Of a stretch of DNA of 64,000 bases, positions 26,127 through 34,607 are shown one piece after another. The notes beneath the pieces were generated by a model that saw only the letters and a program-made list of their open reading frames with translations, had not been told where the DNA came from and ran no database searches. The translations under genes were made by a program, and so were the position numbers. Each line of letters begins with the position of its first letter. Positions within the stretch are counted from its first letter, which is position 1. The stretch covers positions 210,235 to 274,234 of the forward strand of contig JAVHLM010000007.1 in assembly GCA_031082125.1 (NCBI GenBank), written 5' to 3'. This DNA is from Candidatus Eremiobacterota bacterium (GTDB lineage Bacteria; Vulcanimicrobiota; CADAWZ01; Ess09-12).

Positions 26127-27253
26127 ACGTTCTTTTCTATGTCACAGGCCACGGGTACGGTCATGCCTCGAGGGCTTCGGAGCTGATAAGGCGCCTCATC
26201 CAAGAGCTCCCCGGCTCCCGGATCTACGTGAGGACCTCCGTGCCTTCATGGTTCTTTGAGCAGACCCTGGGCCATGCGGCACCTGTCACGATAATTCCGG
26301 GAGTCATCGATGTGGGCGTCGTGCAGAAAGATGCTCTGAGGCTCTCGAAAAAGAAGACCCTCGAGGCCTTTCACCTTTTCTGGCGGGGCAGAGGGGAGCT
26401 GGCCTCGTCCGATGCCCTGAGTTTTGAGAACCGCAGGATAGGCCTTGTCATCTCCGATATCGCTCCTCTTGCCTTCCTGGTGGCCAGGCGCCTCGGCGTA
26501 CCCTCTGCTGCCGTCACCAACTTTACATGGGACTGGATTTACGGGAGCTATGTGAGAAGTCATCCCGCCTATGGCTTTCTTATCGATGAGCTCCGCGATG
26601 CTTATGCAGGAGCTTCGATTGCCCTGAGGCTCCCTTTCGCCGGCGACTTCTCGGCCTTCAGCCATGTCGTTGACATCCCCCTCATCGCCAGAATTCCCAG
26701 GCTTCCTCCCTCCCGGGTGAGGGACATGCTCAGGCTTCCCGCGGGGAGGCCCCTGGTCCTGGTGTCTTTCGGAGGCTTCCCCATTGACGCCAGGCTCCTC
26801 TCCCGCCCCCGCCTGCGCCGCAGATACCGGTTTATAACCACCTATCCGTCAATGGTAAGGGTGCCGGGCGTGATCCATATCGAGGAAGAGCAGCTTCTTT
26901 CCCGGAATATTGCCTATCCGGACCTGGTGAATGCCGTTGATGCCGTCGTAGGAAAGCCAGGATATGGAATCGTCTCGGAGTGCATCGCGTGCCGCACTCC
27001 CTTTCTCTTCACTTCACGGGGCGATTTCCGCGAATATCCAGTGATGGTGAGGGCTATGAAGAAAATGATCCCGGCAGAGTATATTTCACAAAGGGATCTC
27101 TTTTCCGGCAGCCTTCAAGGCCCCCTTGAAAAGCTTCTCTCCATGGCACTGCCGCCTCCCGTGCCCTGCGATGGCGCCCTCCACGCCGCAAAGCTCCTCG
27201 CCTCTCTGCTTGAGAGTGGTGGAGAGACGGCGCCCGGGAGGCTTGGGGGATGA
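26123..27253 (+). CDS. GT-B glycosyltransferase-like protein (arabinokinase N-domain type)
   Basis: This 376-residue protein begins MNVLFYVTGHGYGHASRASE, the glycine and histidine-rich opening of MurG-like and UDP-glucuronosyl-like GT-B folds. It resembles the N-terminal domain of plant L-arabinokinase. Further motifs are RPLVLVSFGGFPIDARLL and DAVVGKPGYGIVSECIACRTP, the donor-binding part. The start overlaps the lysC stop (ATGA), so the two are translationally coupled, though no shared pathway is obvious. Function is inferred from fold only. Confidence 0.75.
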   Translation: MNVLFYVTGHGYGHASRASELIRRLIQELPGSRIYVRTSVPSWFFEQTLGHAAPVTIIPGVIDVGVVQKDALRLSKKKTLEAFHLFWRGRGELASSDALSFENRRIGLVISDIAPLAFLVARRLGVPSAAVTNFTWDWIYGSYVRSHPAYGFLIDELRDAYAGASIALRLPFAGDFSAFSHVVDIPLIARIPRLPPSRVRDMLRLPAGRPLVLVSFGGFPIDARLLSRPRLRRRYRFITTYPSMVRVPGVIHIEEEQLLSRNIAYPDLVNAVDAVVGKPGYGIVSECIACRTPFLFTSRGDFREYPVMVRAMKKMIPAEYISQRDLFSGSLQGPLEKLLSMALPPPVPCDGALHAAKLLASLLESGGETAPGRLGG

Positions 27254-27648
27254 CTCAGGCCCGGGGAAACTCAAAGGGGAGGGAAGAAACGATAGCCCCG
27301 AACTAAAGGGGATTGCGACATTAACGCAATCTTCACGAGGCACGAGTGTCATTGCATAGAAACGCATGCAAAGACCAGACGCTCTTCAAAGCCTTTCCAG
27401 TAAGAGTCCAGGGAACATTCTCCTCTTTCAGCAAACATTTTGGGGATTGTCCCTATGGGTGTATCTATGCACAGACAATCCCTTGTTTGCCGGGAGAATG
27501 TCCCTGGACTCTCTATTCTGGTTCTGCGAAGAAATATTCAAATCTTTACATCTGTCTGTCCCCATTTTTCCCTTAAAGAGGAAATTTTTTTCTTTTGTCT
27601 AATACATGCAAAAATTTATGTATGGCACTTAAAAGGGGGCATATACCA
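27254..27648. other. Non-coding gap with palindromes
   Basis: This gap of about 395 bases holds a 7-bp inverted repeat (GATTGCG 27311-27317 / CGCAATC 27325-27331), the long palindrome at 27403-27512, and an A/T-rich leader before the secreted protein gene. The leader has TAATAC at about 27599-27604 as a possible -10. Short open frames across it lack ribosome-binding sites and protein-like composition. Confidence 0.7.
27403..27512. repeat. Long imperfect palindrome (extended hairpin element)
   Basis: Outer arms are AGAGTCCAGGGAACATTCTC (27403-27422, plus C) and GGAGAATGTCCCTGGACTCT (27493-27512), complementary with a single one-base bulge. Inner arms GCAAACA (27431-27437) / TGTTTGC (27484-27490) and GGGATTGTC (27443-27451) / GACAATCCC (27474-27482) continue the stem, leaving a 22-base loop. 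No U-tract follows, so it is not a standard terminator. The left outer arm matches 18 of 21 bases of the pckG terminator (23600-23620), which suggests a dispersed element family. Confidence 0.85.
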
Positions 27649-28164
27649 GTGAAAAACATAATGAGAAACAGGTTCGTGCAGCTTCTGTTACTGCTTGCGC
27701 TTGTCACGCCGCTCATGGGTTTTACCGCCTGGACGTCCTACGGCCACAGCGGAGTAATGAATTATAAGTACGGCCAGACATGGGGCGGTGAATTATGGGC
27801 CTATCCCCCGGTCAACGGCTACCTCTGCGCCGACTTTCCCTGGCATAACCCGCCGGTCTACGATGTTGCCGACTATTTTGGCCATCCCCGCCATGAATTC
27901 GGCTTCGGCGTCCGCATCACCCCTTATTTCTGCCTCGCGCCGATGGACACTTCGCAGGTCTATCTGGCAGTGATACAGTTTGTGCCACCGCTCTCGAAAT
28001 ACAACATCAAGTGGACCGTAAAAGGCGGCGACGTGATAAGGGAATGGGGCGAGCACAACGAATACATCAGGGTGAAGCTCAACGATCCCAAGATGGAAAT
28101 CTATGCCGAGATTCCTCCCACCAACATGCGCGATATCTACTACCTGAAATATCATCGCCCCTGA
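27649..28164 (+). CDS. Secreted protein of unknown function (GTG start)
   Basis: This 171-residue protein has an N-terminal signal segment (RFVQLLLLLALVTPLMGF) and an aromatic-rich mature part (TAWTSYGHSGVMNYKYGQTW, PHEFGFGVRI-like HEFGFGVRITPYF, KYNIKWTVKGGDVIREWGEH). AGGGGG at 27634-27639 is well spaced for GTG 27649. ATG 27661 is an alternative. The mature part looks beta-rich and has only two or three cysteines. No family is recognised. It stands alone, between a palindrome and a strong terminator. Confidence 0.8.
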   Translation: MKNIMRNRFVQLLLLLALVTPLMGFTAWTSYGHSGVMNYKYGQTWGGELWAYPPVNGYLCADFPWHNPPVYDVADYFGHPRHEFGFGVRITPYFCLAPMDTSQVYLAVIQFVPPLSKYNIKWTVKGGDVIREWGEHNEYIRVKLNDPKMEIYAEIPPTNMRDIYYLKYHRP

Positions 28165-28196
28165 GATAGGATATTTCACCGGACATGAAAAATATT

Positions 28197-28227
28197 AGGG
28201 AAGGGCAGCACCTTCCCTTTGTTTTTT
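28197..28227 (+). terminator. Rho-independent terminator after the secreted protein gene
   Basis: AGGGAAGG (28197-28204) pairs perfectly with CCTTCCCT (28211-28218) across the loop GCAGCA, followed by TTGTTTTTT. It ends the 27649 transcript and lies upstream of the pseudokinase gene, ruling out the TTG at 28219 as its start. Confidence 0.92.
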
Positions 28228-28260
28228 ATAAAGAATGTCATTTTTCTCACGGAGCCTGAA

Positions 28261-30375
28261 ATGGATGGATTAAGGTCAGGGAGCATCCTTCACGGAGCTT
28301 ACAGGATAGTCGAGACAGCGAAGAAAAAGAGCTGGTCTTTCCATTACAGGGCCGAATCTCTCTCGGGTGACGAAAAGTATTACCTCAAGGAGTTCCTTGA
28401 GCCTCCCTCGGCGGACCCCGATGAGCTCGCCCTGCTCATGGAGAAGTTCGAGGCTTTTATCAGGAGGTTCATCAGCCTGGCCCATCCCCGGATTATGAAG
28501 GTTATTGATTATTTCAGGGATTCGGAGCGGTACTACGTGGTTCTCGAAAACGTAGCGGGAATAACGCTCCAGCAAAAAGCCTTTTCATGGGATTCCCTGG
28601 GAGAGGAGATTGCCAGGTTCGCATCGGACCTCTGCGATACGCTGCTGTACATTGAGCATCTTCAAAAGTCTCTGGAAATACGATCTCTTTCGCCAGATAA
28701 TATCCTTATATCCGCTGATCTCTCCTTCAAGCTCATTGACCTGGGCATAGGCTCCTTTTTCCTTCCCTTTGACAGGAAAAAAGTCATTGTGAAGCCCCCC
28801 GGCGCTCCTGGATTTGCCGCGCCGGAGGAGTACGGCTCAAGGAAGGTGGACAGGAAGTCCGATATCTACTCATTCGGGGCCATTCTCTATTTCCTTTTCA
28901 CAAGGCAGAGGCCCCCGGAATCGTCAGATCTCCTTCTTGGAAACGAGGTCCTGGTCCCTCCCACACACCTCAGGAAGAATATCAATCCCGAGATTGAAAA
29001 GGTCATAATGAAAGCCATGGCCCTCGACAGAGGCGAGCGATACGAGAGCTTCTCCGACATCCAGAAAGGCCTTAAAAGCGCTTCTCTGGAGACCTGGAGC
29101 TCGGCTCACACTCACCCGATGGAGAAGGCAAGGGACCTGAAAAAGCAGGGCCCTGATATTGAGGATCTCCCCGAAATTGAGCCCTATGCCGCAGAAGAGG
29201 AATGGATAATCAACAGGTTCAGGAAAGATGACATCGGTATCACCTCGCCCATAGGCATAGATGTGGGAAGTGACAGCATAAAGCTCACCGCTATTGACAT
29301 GCAGAAGGACGGGAATAATATAGCGCTTGTGGCAAAGGTTCCCACCCCGGCGGGCACCGTTTCAGAGGGCGTCATAGAAAAGCCTGCTGAGCTTGCCCAG
29401 TACCTCAGAGACTGGCTCGAGATGAAAGGCCTGCCCCTTGTTCATACCGCCCGCCATGGTTTTTTTGAAAAGCTGGCCGTCTCAACGGGCTTATCTAAAA
29501 GATGCTGCGTGGTGATGACGGGCGGAACAAAGCTTTTTGTGCGGGGGATGGAAATGGACACGTCAGATCCCCATGACATAAAATTTCTTGCCCAGCTTCA
29601 GATCTCTGACAACCTGCCCATCAAGATTGAGCAGGCCAAATGCGAGACCGTGCTGGTGACCCATGAGAAGAAAAAGAACAGGATCCTTTTTTTCGCCCTC
29701 TCCAGGGAGATCCTTGACAAGACCAGGGAATTCGCAAACGCCCTGAATTTCAACCTTGTATCCACCGAGTTTGAGCCCTTTGCCCTGAAAAGGGCGCTCC
29801 CCCTTATCCTGGGGAGCGATACGCTCTACAAGACTTTGGCCCTGCTCAATATCGGTGCGGAATACAGCTTCCTTGCATTCTACGGTAAGGGTTCCATCCG
29901 CCACAGCAGGATACTTCCTTTCGGAGGAAGGGCGATTACAAGGAAGCTTGCCGAGAGCCTGGAGCTCCCGCCGGAAAAGGCCGAAAATGTAAAAAGGATT
30001 TATGCAGCCATAGGTAATGATGGCGCCAGGGATTTCCCCTCGCCTCTCTCGGAATCGCTTTTCACCTTCATTGAGCCGCTCCTGAAGGATCTTGCCAGGG
30101 AGCTGAACAAGACTTTCAGCTATTACAGCAGCGTCAATGAGAACCGCAAGGTGGAGCTGCTTATCCTCACGGGCGGCGGTGCCTCTCTTAAAAACCTTGA
30201 CAGGTACCTCCACCACGAGGTGGGCGTTTCAGTCGTGACCGGCAACGTGTTCCGCAATCTCCTCTGGAGCTCCATACTTGAGGGGAACACCAAGGCCCTG
30301 GAAAAGGAATTCACCTCCTTCTCCGTCAGCATGGGGCTCTCATTCGGGGAGTATCACATGTCCTACAGGAAATAA
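28261..30375 (+). CDS. Pseudokinase fused to PilM-like actin-fold ATPase
   Basis: This is a 704-residue cytoplasmic fusion. Residues about 12-275 have a Hanks-kinase fold: beta-3 lysine K43, DNILI, D160-L-G in place of DFG, AAPEEYG, and DIYSFGAILY. The glycine-rich loop is absent, and the HRD motif reads I140-R141-S142 with the next lysine changed to S144, so phosphotransfer is unlikely. Residues about 325-700 are PilM-like (SPIGIDVGSDSIKLTAID, LLNIGAEYSFLAFY, LILTGGGASLKNLDRYL). PilM anchors type IV pilus proteins PilN/O on the inner membrane. GGAG at 28251 decides ATG 28261. No other pil assembly genes adjoin it. Confidence 0.88.
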   Translation: MDGLRSGSILHGAYRIVETAKKKSWSFHYRAESLSGDEKYYLKEFLEPPSADPDELALLMEKFEAFIRRFISLAHPRIMKVIDYFRDSERYYVVLENVAGITLQQKAFSWDSLGEEIARFASDLCDTLLYIEHLQKSLEIRSLSPDNILISADLSFKLIDLGIGSFFLPFDRKKVIVKPPGAPGFAAPEEYGSRKVDRKSDIYSFGAILYFLFTRQRPPESSDLLLGNEVLVPPTHLRKNINPEIEKVIMKAMALDRGERYESFSDIQKGLKSASLETWSSAHTHPMEKARDLKKQGPDIEDLPEIEPYAAEEEWIINRFRKDDIGITSPIGIDVGSDSIKLTAIDMQKDGNNIALVAKVPTPAGTVSEGVIEKPAELAQYLRDWLEMKGLPLVHTARHGFFEKLAVSTGLSKRCCVVMTGGTKLFVRGMEMDTSDPHDIKFLAQLQISDNLPIKIEQAKCETVLVTHEKKKNRILFFALSREILDKTREFANALNFNLVSTEFEPFALKRALPLILGSDTLYKTLALLNIGAEYSFLAFYGKGSIRHSRILPFGGRAITRKLAESLELPPEKAENVKRIYAAIGNDGARDFPSPLSESLFTFIEPLLKDLARELNKTFSYYSSVNENRKVELLILTGGGASLKNLDRYLHHEVGVSVVTGNVFRNLLWSSILEGNTKALEKEFTSFSVSMGLSFGEYHMSYRK

Positions 30376-30387
30376 AGGGGTCAGCCA

Positions 30388-30996
30388 ATGGGAAGATACT
30401 GCTGGGTCCCTTCCACTGAGGGCAGGGGAGCAGATGAGAGCCTGCCTGAGGTGAGAGACACCGACAGGGCCCTCGATGCCGCGCTCTTTCTAAGGGAAAA
30501 GAGGTTCCCCATCGGAGTGGTGCTTGACAACATAAGAAGCGCATACAATGTGGGCTCAATATTCAGGACAGCCGACGCGGCGAGGGTAGAAAAGCTTTAC
30601 CTCTGCGGCGTCACCGCCTATCCCCCCAATGACAAGCTTGAAAAGACTGCGCTGGGGGCCGTGGATTTTGTCCCCTGGGAATACCACGGCCAAACTCTGG
30701 CCCTAGTCAGGCATCTGAAGGATGAAGGGGCTGCCATCGTAAGCCTTGAAACTGCCGCGGGTAGCATATGCCACTTTCAGTACCGGTTCCCGAAGCCGGT
30801 CTTCCTCGTGGTAGGGAATGAGGTGGACGGCGTGTCCAGGGAAGTCCTCAGGCTCTCTGACGCCATCGTGGAAGTGCCGGTCTGGGGAATGAAGAATTCC
30901 ATAAATGTGGCCGCCCTTTTCGGGATTGTGATCTATGAGCTGCTGCGACAGTTCGGGACAGCACCTGACGGGGCTCCCCTCGGGGAGCTCCGCTGA
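30388..30996 (+). CDS. TrmH/SpoU-family RNA 2'-O-methyltransferase
   Basis: This is a 202-residue SPOUT methyltransferase using S-adenosylmethionine. Its three knot motifs are present: NIRSAYNVGSIFRTAD near residue 50, FLVVGNEVDGVS near 140, and VPVWGMKNSINVAALFGIVI near 170. The target, a tRNA or rRNA ribose, cannot be deduced. It starts 12 bases after the pseudokinase-PilM stop and probably shares its transcript. The next gene begins 31 bases downstream. Confidence 0.9.
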   Translation: MGRYCWVPSTEGRGADESLPEVRDTDRALDAALFLREKRFPIGVVLDNIRSAYNVGSIFRTADAARVEKLYLCGVTAYPPNDKLEKTALGAVDFVPWEYHGQTLALVRHLKDEGAAIVSLETAAGSICHFQYRFPKPVFLVVGNEVDGVSREVLRLSDAIVEVPVWGMKNSINVAALFGIVIYELLRQFGTAPDGAPLGELR

Positions 30997-31027
30997 CGGG
31001 GCTGCTCCCACCGGGAGGTGTAATGCA

Positions 31028-31852
31028 ATGGAGCACCGGGCCTCCAAGAGGCTTCATGAGGCGCTTGAAGCACTTTATGACAGGTTTAACGACCGCTCCT
31101 TCATCCACCCCGATCCCCTCGAGCTCCTTTATCAATGGGATGACGGCAGCGACCGCGAGATAGCGGGCCTTATCGCCTCATCACTTGCCTATGGCAGGGT
31201 GAAACAGATACTCAGGAGCGCCTCCTCTGTGCTGGAGCGCATGAAGCCTTCTCCCTCCTCCTTTATAAAAGTTGCCGGTGAAGGCTCGCTCATTTCACTT
31301 TTCTCTTCTTTCAGGCACCGCTTCACCACGGGAGAGGAGCTTGTTTCGCTCCTGAAGGGGATACAGAGGGTGGTGCTCACCTATGGCTCGCTCCAGGAAT
31401 GTTTCATGAAGCATCTCAAACGGGGTGATGCCACAGTGGTACCGGCCCTCACCGGCTTCGTGAAGGAGCTCGCAGGATCTTCGGGAGGAAAAAGCTCCCT
31501 TCTGCCTTCGCCCGGGCAGGGAAGCGCCTGTAAGAGGCTCTTTCTTTTCCTCAGGTGGATGGTCAGGAAAGATACTGTTGACCCGGGATGCTGGGAAGGA
31601 TGCGACAGGTCAAAGCTCGTGATTCCCCTTGACACCCATATGCACCGCATCTGTCGCTGCCTGGGCCTTACCGATTCCCGCCATGGTCAGCTTGCCACAG
31701 CCTTGAAAATCACCGGGGCATTCAGAGAGCTGGCGCCTGCTGACCCTGTGCGCTATGATTTTTCCCTTACCAGGCTGGGGATAAGGGAAGAGTGCGACCC
31801 CGGGGCTTTTTTCAATGCCTGCGGAATACCCTGGGATGGTAAAAAGGGATAA
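31028..31852 (+). CDS. TIGR02757/DUF2400 family protein
   Basis: This 274-residue protein of a conserved bacterial family has no established biochemical role. Visible family features are FIHPDPLELLYQW near the N-terminus, GLIASSLAYGRVKQIL, FLRWMVRKDTVDPGCW, VIPLDTHMHRICRCLGL and the final ACGIPWDGK. The pattern of helices and the LDTH motif resembles HhH-type DNA glycosylase folds, but that is inference. GGGAGGTG at 31013-31020 decides ATG 31028 over open frame back to 30935. Confidence 0.88.
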   Translation: MEHRASKRLHEALEALYDRFNDRSFIHPDPLELLYQWDDGSDREIAGLIASSLAYGRVKQILRSASSVLERMKPSPSSFIKVAGEGSLISLFSSFRHRFTTGEELVSLLKGIQRVVLTYGSLQECFMKHLKRGDATVVPALTGFVKELAGSSGGKSSLLPSPGQGSACKRLFLFLRWMVRKDTVDPGCWEGCDRSKLVIPLDTHMHRICRCLGLTDSRHGQLATALKITGAFRELAPADPVRYDFSLTRLGIREECDPGAFFNACGIPWDGKKG

Positions 31853-31900
31853 GAAGGCCAGTGAAAGAACTTCTAAGAGACGTTCATATGAGGAGCTCTC

Positions 31901-33184
31901 ATGGAGAAAAGAAACCCCCTGGCGGCAGGAGTGAAGTTCCGCATCACTTCCAGGGAATTTGCGCTGCTTTTTGAAAACGCCATGGACCTGATGTTCATCG
32001 TTGACAGGAACGGCGCTTTTCTTGAATGCAACCCCTCTTGTTACCAGAGCTTCGGGTATCAGAAAGACGAGCTGCTGGCGATGACGCTCCACGACATTGT
32101 GGCAACCCAGTATAAGCCGCTGATACAAGGGAGAATAAGACGGATTATGCAGAAGGGGCATCTCCTTTTCGAATCTGCCTTCACCAGAAGAGATGGAATC
32201 ACCATCCCAGTTGAGGTGAACACCACGGCCGTCACCATCAAAAGGCGCAGAGTGATCCTGGGAATAGCCCGTGATGCCACCCTCAGGAAAGAATCAGAGG
32301 CGATTCTGCGCCATTCCTATTGTGAGATGGAGAACAAGGTCCAGGAGAGGACCACCGAGCTGAGAAGGCTCAATGAGAGCCTGAAAAAGATGATCTCCCA
32401 GACCGAGACGGCCAAAAGCGAGCTGGAGCTTGCCAAGGACCAGGCGGTGAGCGCAAGCAGGTCAAAGAGCCAGTTTATCGCCACCATAAGCCACGAGCTC
32501 AGAACACCCCTTAATGCCATCATAGGGTTCTCCCAGATTCTGATGGGACAGTTTTACGGGGCTCTGAACGAGAAACAGGGAGAGTATGTCAACAACATCC
32601 TCTATGCGGGAAGGCATCTCACCGGCCTTATCAATAATATCCTGGATCTCTCCAAGATTGAGTCCGGCAGGCTCGGGTTCACCATCACCAGGGTACAGCT
32701 CAGGAAATTCCTGGAAAAGCAGATTTCTTCCATCATGGATGAGGCTCGTGAGAATAATATCACCATGAGCCTTGACATCCCTGAAGAGCTGGAGTCCATC
32801 ACTTTCAGCATTGACGAACAGAAACTGGGGCAGATCATGTTCTACCTCCATTCGAATGCGGTCAAGTTCACGCCCCCGGGAGGGGTAGTGGACACCAGGG
32901 TGAGATGCACTGAGAGCACACTCGTGGTGAGCGTGACTGATACGGGTCCCGGCATAAGGAAAGAGGATCAGGTGAGGATCTTTGAGGAGTTTGTCCAGCT
33001 TGATCAGTCTCACACCAGGAAGCATGGCGGCACGGGCCTCGGCCTGACTCTCACCAAGAGGCTCGTCGAAATGCTTGGCGGCACCATCTGGGTAAAAAGC
33101 GAGGGTCCCGGCAAGGGCAGCACCTTTTCATTCACTGTTCCTTTCGTTGAGCTGAAGCGTCACAGGGGAGGAGATAAATCATGA
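31901..33184 (+). CDS. PAS-domain sensor histidine kinase (soluble)
   Basis: This is a 427-residue cytoplasmic sensor kinase without membrane segments. A PAS domain occupies about residues 18-130 (LFENAMDLMFIVDRNGAFLE), a coiled coil about 140-190, and HisKA carries the phospho-accepting H198 in ISHELRTPLNAI. The HATPase domain covers about 290-420 with HSNAVKFTPPGG, DTGPGI and GTGLGLTL. Its stop overlaps the start of the receiver protein at 33181 by four bases, so the two form a cognate pair. The signal is unknown. Confidence 0.94.
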   Translation: MEKRNPLAAGVKFRITSREFALLFENAMDLMFIVDRNGAFLECNPSCYQSFGYQKDELLAMTLHDIVATQYKPLIQGRIRRIMQKGHLLFESAFTRRDGITIPVEVNTTAVTIKRRRVILGIARDATLRKESEAILRHSYCEMENKVQERTTELRRLNESLKKMISQTETAKSELELAKDQAVSASRSKSQFIATISHELRTPLNAIIGFSQILMGQFYGALNEKQGEYVNNILYAGRHLTGLINNILDLSKIESGRLGFTITRVQLRKFLEKQISSIMDEARENNITMSLDIPEELESITFSIDEQKLGQIMFYLHSNAVKFTPPGGVVDTRVRCTESTLVVSVTDTGPGIRKEDQVRIFEEFVQLDQSHTRKHGGTGLGLTLTKRLVEMLGGTIWVKSEGPGKGSTFSFTVPFVELKRHRGGDKS

Positions 33185-33588
33185 TGCCCAAGGAGAATAA
33201 GGATGTATTGAAGGGAAAAAGAATCCTCATCATTGAGGATGAATATACAAGCAGGATTATCGCCAGGGACTTTCTCTCCGTGCTCGGATGCGTTATCAGT
33301 GAGGCCGGTGACGGGGAAGAGGGTGTTGCCTGTGCTGCCGACTTCAAGCCGGACCTCATACTCATGGATATACAGATGCCTGTGATGGACGGGATAGAAG
33401 CCACAAAGCTTCTGAAAAATGACACCAAGACCTCACATATTCCCATCATTGCCCTCACGGCCTGCGCGATGGCCGACGACGAGGCGAATTCCTTGAGCGC
33501 AGGCTGTGACGAATACCTCGCAAAGCCCTTCGATCTTGCCCAGCTCCTGGCAAAGATGAAGAAGCTTCTTGGGAAGTCCAGACAATAA
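33181..33588 (+). CDS. Single-domain response regulator (receiver only)
   Basis: This 135-residue CheY-like receiver has acidic residues in IIEDEY, phospho-acceptor D63 in LILMDIQMP, the conserved threonine in ALTA and lysine in YLAKPF. It has no output domain, so it must act by protein contact or as a phosphorelay link. The start ATG overlaps the histidine kinase stop. A second in-frame ATG follows at once (MMPK). It resembles the DivK/PleD-receiver type, but its partner is not in the window. Confidence 0.93.
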   Translation: MMPKENKDVLKGKRILIIEDEYTSRIIARDFLSVLGCVISEAGDGEEGVACAADFKPDLILMDIQMPVMDGIEATKLLKNDTKTSHIPIIALTACAMADDEANSLSAGCDEYLAKPFDLAQLLAKMKKLLGKSRQ

Positions 33589-33636
33589 GGGTATCCAATA
33601 TTTTTCTGCCGGCGACCAGCCTCTTTGTTTCATGGA

Positions 33637-33665
33637 TTGACAACAGGGAAATAAACAGGTATAAT
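33637..33665 (+). promoter_or_regulatory. Consensus sigma-70 promoter for the ferredoxin-like gene
   Basis: TTGACA (33637-33642) and TATAAT (33660-33665) are both perfect matches to the housekeeping consensus with the ideal 17-base spacer. The ATG of the 33709 gene follows about 36 bases after a likely transcription start. No operator symmetry is evident around it. Confidence 0.9.
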
Positions 33666-33708
33666 AATACCAAAATACCAAAATAGGCAGAATGAAAGGA
33701 GCCCTTTG

Positions 33709-34455
33709 ATGAAGACCAGGAGAAAGATCATAAGAATAGATGAAGAAAAGTGCACCGGCTGCGGCATCTGCATTGACGCATGTGCCGAAGGTGCTCTTGC
33801 CCTTGTGAACGGCAAGGCAAAGCTGGTGGGCGAAGTGTACTGTGACGGCCTGGGCGCCTGCATAGGGGGATGCCCTTTTGAGGCGCTCACCATCGTGGAA
33901 GAGGAATGTGAAGACTTTGACGAGGAAAAAGCAAAAGAAATGCTTGCCCAAAGGCCGAAAAAGCCCTCCATTGAAGGCCAGTGCCAGTGTCCAGGATCGC
34001 AGGCTTTTGAAATGCCCCTGAAGGAGGCTGCCAAAAAAGGGGCGCCATCGGAAGCCCTCCGGTCAGAGCTTTCCCACTGGCCTGTCAAGCTCCGGCTCAT
34101 AAACCCGCAGTCACCTTTCCTCCAGGGAGCTGACCTGCTACTGATGGCCGACTGCGTGGCTGCCTCCCTTCCCGATCTCCACCGCCAGCTGGTTGCCGGA
34201 AACAAGATAGCCATAGGATGCCCTAAATTTGACGATCTTGATGAATACCTTGAGCGCCTTACGGGAATACTGGAGGCCGCCCGGCCCAAATCCCTTACTG
34301 TAGCCCATATGGAGGTCCCCTGCTGCCGAGGTCTCTCCATGGTCGCCCACCAGGCCCTTCAGAAGGTAAAATCGTCAATACCGCTCACAAAGATTATCAT
34401 CAGCAGGGATGGCAGGATAATCGAGAGGAGCAGTGCCGCGCCGGCAGTTCAATGA
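33709..34455 (+). CDS. 4Fe-4S ferredoxin-domain protein
   Basis: This 248-residue cytoplasmic protein has an N-terminal dicluster ferredoxin fold: C15, C18, C21, C25 then C45, C51, C55 (CDGLGACIGGCPF), the second with wider first spacing. A C-terminal region of about 150 residues follows (PVKLRLINPQSPFLQGADLL, HMEVPCCRGL), a conserved ferredoxin-associated domain found in anaerobes. It likely passes electrons at low potential, but the partner is unknown. AAAGGAG at 33695-33701 supports ATG 33709. It has its own strong promoter. Confidence 0.88.
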   Translation: MKTRRKIIRIDEEKCTGCGICIDACAEGALALVNGKAKLVGEVYCDGLGACIGGCPFEALTIVEEECEDFDEEKAKEMLAQRPKKPSIEGQCQCPGSQAFEMPLKEAAKKGAPSEALRSELSHWPVKLRLINPQSPFLQGADLLLMADCVAASLPDLHRQLVAGNKIAIGCPKFDDLDEYLERLTGILEAARPKSLTVAHMEVPCCRGLSMVAHQALQKVKSSIPLTKIIISRDGRIIERSSAAPAVQ

Positions 34456-34607
34456 TTCGGGATATCAGGCCCCGAGAGGCCCCCTGAGTCCCCAATCTGC
34501 TGGAGCCCATTCCCTGGGGCAAAAGCCCCTTACGTGCGGAATATCACATATTTTCCCTGCTCTTTCTGCTATAGTGATTATAGAAAGAAAGGGGGAAGGT
34601 GAAAAAA

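Noticed and set aside
27346..27652. Short ORFs across the 27403 palindrome
   Set aside because: They follow the repeat arms, lack a Shine-Dalgarno and have a non-protein-like composition. The palindrome explains them.
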